This document shows positions 58,699-64,000 of a stretch of 64,000 bases of DNA, piece after piece. Position numbers and translations under genes: made by a program. Source of the stretch: Phocaeicola vulgatus (lineage in GTDB: Bacteria; Bacteroidota; Bacteroidia; Bacteroidales; Tannerellaceae); assembly GCA_022009975.1 (NCBI GenBank), contig CP091733.1, positions 1,656,001 through 1,720,000 of the forward strand. The letters run 5' to 3'. How positions within the stretch are numbered: position 1 is the first letter of the stretch; each line of letters begins with the position of its first letter. Below the pieces are notes generated by a model. The model had not been told where the DNA came from. It saw only the letters and a program-made list of their open reading frames with translations, and searched no databases.

Positions 58699-60243
58699 AT
58701 GAAAACACTTTTATTAGTATGTTGTGCGGCATTGACAAGCATGTCTCTCACTCCTGTTGTAGCACAGGATGCCGCAGTCAAAAAGATTATCGAGATGGGA
58801 AAGACCGACAACCAGGTCATGCACCAACTGGATATTCTTACTAACCGCTTTGGCGGTCGTCCGATTGGTTCGGACGCTTATGATAACGCAGCCGAATGGA
58901 TGCTGCGCGAGTTCAAAAGCTGGGGTATCGAAGCCCACTTAGAAGAAGCTGGCGAATTACCTGTTGGTTTTAACCGTGGTCCTTGGTTCGGTCGCATGTT
59001 AAGCGATAATGGCATGGTTTTGCATTTTGCCACACCGTCTTATACTTCCGGAACAAAAGGAGTGCAAAAGGGGCACGTATTAATTGAGCCTCGCACTGAT
59101 GAAGAGTTCAACCGCATCAAGACTGCCTTGAAGGGCGCTTGGGTATTAATCTCAGGCACTAACGCTGGCTGGCCTATCGACCGCTCTGCCGCAGGTGACT
59201 CTATCCGCAGGGAAATCAAAAAAGAGAATGCTGAAATTACCAAGAAGAACCGAGAGCTTCGTCGCCGTAATTACGAAAAGGGCGAAAAGAACGAGATGAT
59301 TCCTTACAAGGAGTTCCCGGGCTTATATTATAAGGAAATGGCAGAGGCAGGTGCTTTGGGCTTTATCCAGTCCTCCACTGTTCCTATCCGTGTGCTCTAC
59401 GACCGCAAAATGCTGGATGATCCAAAGTGCAATTTCGACAACCTGCCAGAATTGCCGGACATCAAGCTGGATGAACATCAGTTCGCTATCATTAAACAAA
59501 TGGTTAAGGAGCGCCGTACATTTGAGTTGGAATTTGACATCCGCAACCATTTCAAGTTGGGTCCTGTCAAATATCACAACGTTGTGGCAACCATCAAGGG
59601 TAGCAAATATCCAGATGAATATGTAATCGTCAGCGGTCACTTGGATGCCTACGATGTGGCTACCGGTGGTATTGACTGTGGTACTGGTATCGGCCCGATG
59701 ATGGAAGCAGCCCGCATGATTGCCAAATCAGGAGCTAAGCCTAAACGTTCAATCGTATTCATCGCTTTTGCCGGTGAAGAGTTCGGAATGGTTGGTGCAC
59801 AAGCATGGGTCAAGGCACATAAAGACAAATTGCCAAAGATTGCCAACTTGTTCAACCGCGACGGTGGTCCAGAACCTCCTGTAGGTATTGCTGTTCCTAA
59901 AGCAATGTATGACGATTTCGTAAAGGTTACTGCCCCGATTAAGCAGATTCGTGCAGATTATCCGTTCGAGGTGACAATAGATGAACCTGCCAAGAAGCCG
60001 ACAAGCCCAGGTGGTACGGATGCTTCCGTATTCGCTATGGAAGGCGTGCCTACAATTGAATTCACAACTGATGATTTCAAGGGGTATAACTTCTCTTATG
60101 GGGAAATTTGGCATACCGAACGTGACCTTTACAACAAGAATATTCCTGAATACCAGGAGCACACAGCTATTGTAACGGCAATCACAGCATTGGGTGTAGC
60201 CAACTTGGACAAGCAGCTTTCCCGTGAAGGGGTTTATAAGTAA
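58699..60243 (+). CDS. Exported M28-family metallopeptidase (carboxypeptidase Q type)
   Basis: A 514-residue protein with signal peptide MKTLLLVCCAALTSMSL. The zinc site has GHLDAYD (about 314), FAGEEFGMVG (about 355) and a late IWHTERD (about 475), matching the M28 His/Asp/Glu/His set. A PA-like insertion is in about 110-250. It cleaves peptides outside the cytoplasm. It is the last gene before a dispersed hairpin. Confidence 0.88.
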   Translation: MKTLLLVCCAALTSMSLTPVVAQDAAVKKIIEMGKTDNQVMHQLDILTNRFGGRPIGSDAYDNAAEWMLREFKSWGIEAHLEEAGELPVGFNRGPWFGRMLSDNGMVLHFATPSYTSGTKGVQKGHVLIEPRTDEEFNRIKTALKGAWVLISGTNAGWPIDRSAAGDSIRREIKKENAEITKKNRELRRRNYEKGEKNEMIPYKEFPGLYYKEMAEAGALGFIQSSTVPIRVLYDRKMLDDPKCNFDNLPELPDIKLDEHQFAIIKQMVKERRTFELEFDIRNHFKLGPVKYHNVVATIKGSKYPDEYVIVSGHLDAYDVATGGIDCGTGIGPMMEAARMIAKSGAKPKRSIVFIAFAGEEFGMVGAQAWVKAHKDKLPKIANLFNRDGGPEPPVGIAVPKAMYDDFVKVTAPIKQIRADYPFEVTIDEPAKKPTSPGGTDASVFAMEGVPTIEFTTDDFKGYNFSYGEIWHTERDLYNKNIPEYQEHTAIVTAITALGVANLDKQLSREGVYK

Positions 60244-60274
60244 TAAGCTGCAAAAAAAATCAAATAATAAAAGT

Positions 60275-60331
60275 GAGGCTGTGGCAAAACAGTTATTTTG
60301 AAGCAGCCTCCTTTAAGGTGTGTCAGAATTA
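60275..60331. repeat. Dispersed hairpin family, copy 3
   Basis: GAGGCTG ... GCAAAACAGTTATTTTG ... CAGCCTC forms the same hairpin in reverse orientation, and the flanking TTTAAGGTGTGTCAGAATTA (60312-60331) is the inverse of the lead-in of copy 2 with one change. It follows the M28 gene and may terminate it. Confidence 0.85.
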
Positions 60332-60501
60332 GTAAATTGTTAGATGCTAAGGATGAATCCCAAAAGCAACGCAACAATTTGCAATTATGACACACCGTTT
60401 ATAATATGGATATAAGACGGATTGTTTGCAAAATAAACAGAAGACTAAGAAAGAAACTCGTATTTTCTATTTCGAAGGGACTCTTTTCAAATAATTTTCC
60501 G

Positions 60502-60509
60502 TAAGTTTG
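60502..60509 (+). promoter_or_regulatory. -7 element of inositol phosphate synthase
   Basis: TAAGTTTG, 41 bp before the start codon; no obvious -33 partner. Confidence 0.5.
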
Positions 60510-60550
60510 CACGTGTCAGTTGAAATCTCTTTAATTAAATAAACTAAATA

Positions 60551-61879
60551 ATGAAACAGACAAACGTTAAACCAGCTGAAGGTAAGCTGGGTATCATGGT
60601 CGTTGGTTGTGGCGCAGTAGCTACTACATTCATGACTGGTGTATTTATGGCTCGCAAGGGACTTGCAAAGCCAGTAGGTTCAATGACTCAATACGATAAG
60701 ATTCGTGTGGGCAAGGGTGCAGACAAAAAATATTTGCACTACAAAGATATCGTTCCTCTTGCTGACCTCAACGACATCGTATTCGGCACATGGGATGTTT
60801 ATCCTCAAAATGCTTACCAAGCAGCTATGTATGCAGAAGTATTGAAGGAGAAAGACATCAACCCAGTGCGCGAGGAATTGGAAAAAGTAGTTCCGATGAA
60901 GGCTGCGTTCGACAAGAATTATGCGAAGCGTCTGACTGGTGACAATGTGAAGGATTGCAAGACCCGTTGGGAGATGGTAGAAGCTCTCCGTCAAGATATC
61001 CGTGACTTCAAGGAGAAGAACGGTTGTGCCCGTATCGTTGTAATCTGGGCTGCTTCTACAGAAATCTACGTGCCAGTTGATATGGAAATCCATGGAACAT
61101 TGGCTGCCCTCGAAGCAGCAATGAAGGCTGACGACCGTCAGCATATTGCTCCATCTATGTGCTATGCTTATGCAGCTTTGACCGAGGGCGCTCCTTTTAT
61201 CATGGGTGCTCCTAATACAACTGTGGATATTCCTGCTATGTGGGAACTTGCCGAAAAGACACAAATGCCTATCGCCGGTAAGGACTTCAAGACTGGTCAG
61301 ACTCTGGTAAAGAGTGGATTTGCTCCTATGATTGGTGCTCGTTGCCTCGGTTTGAGCGGATGGTTCTCAACCAACATTCTTGGCAACCGTGATGGACTTG
61401 TACTGGATGAGCCTGCAAACTTCCACACCAAGGAGGTAAGTAAGCTTTCTACTTTGGAAACTATTTTGAAACCAGAAGATCAACCAGACCTTTACGGTCA
61501 TGGCAATGACGAAGATACTCAGTATTATCACAAGGTACGTATCAACTACTATCCACCACGCAATGACAACAAGGAAGGCTGGGATAATATCGATATCTTT
61601 GGTTGGATGGGCTATCCTATGCAGATCAAGATCAACTTCCTTTGCCGTGACTCAATTCTTGCAGCACCATTGTTGCTCGACCTTACCCTGTTGAGTGACC
61701 TTGCTGCCCGTGCAGGTCGTTATGGTATCCAGCGTTTCTTGAGTTTCTTCCTCAAGGCTCCTATGCACGATTACACCAAGGGTGAAGAGGCTGTGAACAA
61801 CCTCTACCAGCAATATACGATGCTGAAGAATGCCATCCGCGAGATGGGCGGTTATGAAGCTGACGAAGAAATCGACTAA
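60551..61879 (+). CDS. Myo-inositol-1-phosphate synthase
   Basis: A 442-residue protein with Rossmann start GIMVVGCGAVATTFMTG (about 14-30) and catalytic-region segments GKDFKTGQTLVKSGFAP and CLGLSGWFSTNILGNRDG. Family: it converts glucose 6-phosphate to inositol 1-phosphate using NAD+. In Bacteroides it feeds inositol lipid synthesis. The usual lipid genes are not next to it here: its downstream neighbour is a palindrome and a convergent MFS gene, so it is a stand-alone gene with its own promoter. Confidence 0.92.
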   Translation: MKQTNVKPAEGKLGIMVVGCGAVATTFMTGVFMARKGLAKPVGSMTQYDKIRVGKGADKKYLHYKDIVPLADLNDIVFGTWDVYPQNAYQAAMYAEVLKEKDINPVREELEKVVPMKAAFDKNYAKRLTGDNVKDCKTRWEMVEALRQDIRDFKEKNGCARIVVIWAASTEIYVPVDMEIHGTLAALEAAMKADDRQHIAPSMCYAYAALTEGAPFIMGAPNTTVDIPAMWELAEKTQMPIAGKDFKTGQTLVKSGFAPMIGARCLGLSGWFSTNILGNRDGLVLDEPANFHTKEVSKLSTLETILKPEDQPDLYGHGNDEDTQYYHKVRINYYPPRNDNKEGWDNIDIFGWMGYPMQIKINFLCRDSILAAPLLLDLTLLSDLAARAGRYGIQRFLSFFLKAPMHDYTKGEEAVNNLYQQYTMLKNAIREMGGYEADEEID

Positions 61880-61899
61880 TAAAATTAGGACATAAGAAT

Positions 61900-61988
61900 A
61901 ATCCTCTTTTCTTTAGAAAGGCACTTAAAACAGTGTTTAAACACCATTTAAACACTGTTTTAAGTGCCTTTCTAAAGAAAAGAGGATT
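61900..61988. terminator. Perfect 42-bp inverted repeat, probable bidirectional terminator
   Basis: Positions 61900-61941 are the exact reverse complement of 61947-61988, with a CACCA loop. It has T-rich ends on both strands and lies between convergent genes. Its length and perfection exceed a normal terminator; the central TTTAAACACCATTTAAAC also occurs at 31362-31379. Confidence 0.85.
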
Positions 61989-62008
61989 TTATTTATCTGT
62001 ATAAGCAC

Positions 62009-63183
62009 TCACTGCCTTAACAATGGCAACACACGCTTCGTACAATAGAAAGCAGCTACCAATGAAATGGTTCCACCGATATAACCTATCCAGCCGAGAG
62101 AAAGATAAGTACAAGTATAACCTCCTATCAAAGCCCCGCTTCCTATTCCGACATTGAAAATACCGGAATAAATGGACATGGCAATGGATGTGGCTTGTGG
62201 TGCGAATTGGATTATCAATGCCTGAAATACCAAATTGAAAGCAGTAATGGCTATTCCCCAAAGCACACATACCAACAATGTACTTCCCATGATGGAAGCC
62301 GGTTGCAACAAATACAAGAAAGCAACGATACCATAAACCGCCACGTTGATAAATGCGACCGGATGCTTATCATATTTCTTCGAGAACAAGATGCTGCCTA
62401 CTATGCCTGCCAGACCAAACAACATCAATGCAAAGGTTATGGCACTCTCCCGCAAATGTGCGACTTGCGCCATGAACGGCTCAATATAGCTATAGCCCGT
62501 ATAATGTCCAGTAATAGCAACTACTGTCAAGATATAAATACCTGTCAGAGCCGGAGTTTTCACCAAGCCGGGAAGATTCCGCAAAGATACCGGATTTTGA
62601 TTCGGGACTTTAGGAAAAACAATAGCCATAAAGACAAATACTAAAGCTGCCAAGACCGCTATACAAAGGAATGTCATACGCCATCCGAGAAACAAACCGA
62701 CAATACGCCCCAAAGGAAGACCGACAATCATAGCGATAGAGGTGCCCGTAACAATAAACTAAGTGCCAAGGAACGCTTGCCTTCCGGTGCTACTTTGACA
62801 GCAAGCGGGGAAGCGATAGACCAAAAGATGGCATGTGAACAGGCAACTCCAATTCTGGAGACCATCAGTGTCATGTAGTTGGATGAAACAGAAGACAAAA
62901 TATGGCTAAGCGCAAACAAAGCAACAACAGAAAGTAACAATCGCTTAAATTCCACTTTTGAGACCAACAACATCAAAGGCAACGAGGCTAATGCCACCAC
63001 CCAAGCATAAATCGTTATGAGAAGTCCGGCATGAGCTTCTGTGATTTGGAAATCATTAGCTATATCAGTCAGTAAGCCAATAGGGACAAATTCTGACGTA
63101 TTGAATATAAAAGCAGAAAAGGTCAAGCCAAGAAGTGGCAACCATTGAACATAATTACGTTGATGTGACATGTTGTTTTCCAT
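62009..63183 (-). CDS. MFS transporter, AraJ/SotB-type (frameshifted as sequenced)
   Basis: The N-terminal half starts MENNMSHQRNYVQWLPLLGLT and holds the first five helices; it ends at LALSLLLRAPLSL. The C-terminal half starts at SIAMIVGLPLGRIVGLFLGWR in another frame. One extra base in AAA 62756-62758 gives LALSFIVTGTSIAMIVGLP. Repaired length is about 391 residues with about 12 helices. DHA1 sugar or drug efflux (AraJ/SotB-like) is likely; substrate is not readable. Confidence 0.85.
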
Positions 63184-63204
63184 TAATTATTTTATAAAAG
63201 CGTG

Positions 63205-63212
63205 CAAAGATA
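63205..63212 (-). promoter_or_regulatory. -7 element of the MFS gene
   Basis: TATCTTTG on the minus strand, 22 bp before the MFS start at 63183. Its -33 region overlaps the divergent queC promoter. Confidence 0.5.
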
Positions 63213-63245
63213 CAATAAAATGATGCTTGGCATCCAGTTTTTATA

Positions 63246-63253
63246 TACTTTTG
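63246..63253 (+). promoter_or_regulatory. -7 element of queC
   Basis: TACTTTTG, about 63 bp upstream of the queC start, divergent from the MFS -7 box. Confidence 0.5.
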
Positions 63254-63315
63254 CAGTGAAAAGGGGAATCCTTTTCCGTGTGCTTGTTAAACCACGTATT
63301 AAAAACAAGGTATTT

Positions 63316-63993
63316 ATGAAGAATAATAACGCTGCAATGGTATGCTTCTCTGGAGGACAAGACTCCACGACCTGCCTGTTTTGGGCAAAGAAGCACTTTT
63401 CAAGAGTGGAAGCAGTATGCTTCACGTATGGTCAAAAACATTCTAAGGAAATCGAAGTAGCTCGACAAATAGCCGACGAAGCCGGAGTCCCTTTCCAATT
63501 GTTAGACGTATCGCTCATCAGCCAATTAGACCCTAACTGTTCGTTGGTCAATCCGCAAATGACTATGGACGAAGATAAACCTGCTGATTCTTATCCGAAC
63601 ACATTCGTTCCGGGAAGAAACATGGTATTCCTGACATTTGCCGCAATCCTTGCCAGAAGCAAAGGAATCTACAACTTGGTAACTGGAGTTTCAGAAGCTG
63701 ACTTCAGCGGCTATCCTGATTGCCGAGATACATTTATCCGTTCTTTGAACGTGACATTGAATTTGGCAATAGACGAGCAATTCGTCATCCATACGCCTTT
63801 GATGAACAGGGACAAGAGCGAAGTATGGGAACTTTCAGACGAATTAGGAGTATTTGATTTAGTTCGCACACGTACCTTGACCTGCTACAATGGCATCATT
63901 GCTGACGGATGCGGGCATTGTCCGGCATGCAAGCTCCGCAAACATGGCTTGGAAGAATATTTAAAGAGGAAAAACTTGAAAGAGAATCACTAA
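63316..63993 (+). CDS. queC: 7-cyano-7-deazaguanine synthase
   Basis: A 225-residue protein starting MKNNNAAMVCFSGGQDSTT, with the ATP pyrophosphatase SGGQDS loop (about 11-16). The C-terminal zinc site is CGHCPACKLRKHG. It makes preQ0 for queuosine and 7-deazaguanine DNA modification. The start was chosen at 63316 because upstream codons precede the promoter. The gene is complete; other que genes would lie to the right, outside the window. Confidence 0.95.
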   Translation: MKNNNAAMVCFSGGQDSTTCLFWAKKHFSRVEAVCFTYGQKHSKEIEVARQIADEAGVPFQLLDVSLISQLDPNCSLVNPQMTMDEDKPADSYPNTFVPGRNMVFLTFAAILARSKGIYNLVTGVSEADFSGYPDCRDTFIRSLNVTLNLAIDEQFVIHTPLMNRDKSEVWELSDELGVFDLVRTRTLTCYNGIIADGCGHCPACKLRKHGLEEYLKRKNLKENH

Positions 63994-64000
63994 TCAACAT

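Larger units (their letters stand above)
60244..60550. other. Spacer between M28 peptidase and inositol phosphate synthase
   Basis: No gene. It contains dispersed hairpin copy 3 and a promoter for the next gene with -7 box TAAGTTTG at 60502-60509. Confidence 0.7.

Overview
The window looks like a chromosomal segment of a gut-type Bacteroidales bacterium. The evidence is Bacteroidetes promoters (TTTG about 19-20 bp upstream of TAnnTTTG), glycan-handling enzymes (GH92, GH29, GH57, GH109-like), an arginine cluster in the order argR-GNAT-argG-argC-argD, a glycogen GH57/GT4/debranching block, a myo-inositol-phosphate synthase and DUF1080/DUF3857 proteins. I cannot fix the genus from sequence alone.

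Layout. 0-5 kb: start of a MATE transporter, a CorA-type transporter, MutS2 and a PDZ lipoprotein-like exported protein, all on the minus strand. 5.3-9.7 kb: an arginine operon behind a good ARG box. 9.7-12.5 kb: a repeat-rich spacer, initiator tRNA, then TetR-FabG-RluA-type genes. 12.5-19.1 kb: a complete hexuronate operon (UxaC, SDR-type UxuB, UxuA, KdgK, Eda, ExuT-like carrier), followed upstream by a WYL-domain protein with an unknown partner and a GH92 mannosidase. 23.5-31.4 kb: an accessory island with a GC-rich MobV relaxase and oriT-like hairpin, an McrBC type IV restriction system and an IS element. 31.4-36 kb: GH57, GT4 and glycogen-debranching genes. 36.5-39.7 kb: a GH29-like fucosidase split by an ISL3-like element. 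39.8-47.2 kb: two transglutaminase-like exported proteins, a His-rich CobW GTPase, a histidine phosphatase, a PHP-type hydrolase and CobI. 47.2-53.1 kb: a tripartite RND metal-efflux operon headed by a His-rich membrane protein. 53.2-64 kb: a small winged-helix protein, a GH109-like oxidoreductase, a cytidylate-kinase-like protein, EttA, DUF1080, an M28 peptidase, inositol-phosphate synthase, an MFS exporter and QueC.

A striking property of the window is that about 15 otherwise well-conserved genes are broken by single-base frameshifts or isolated stops. In at least nine cases adding one base to a short homopolymer restores the family's reading frame. I read most of these as assembly indels, not as pseudogenes, and annotate the repaired gene spans. 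The real disruptions I trust are the fucosidase (split by an IS) and, less surely, the relaxase.

The most interesting non-coding content is a set of intergenic palindromes: a three-copy hairpin family with compensatory stem changes, a 22-bp tandem array related to a distant 20-bp palindrome, and a perfect 42-bp inverted repeat.
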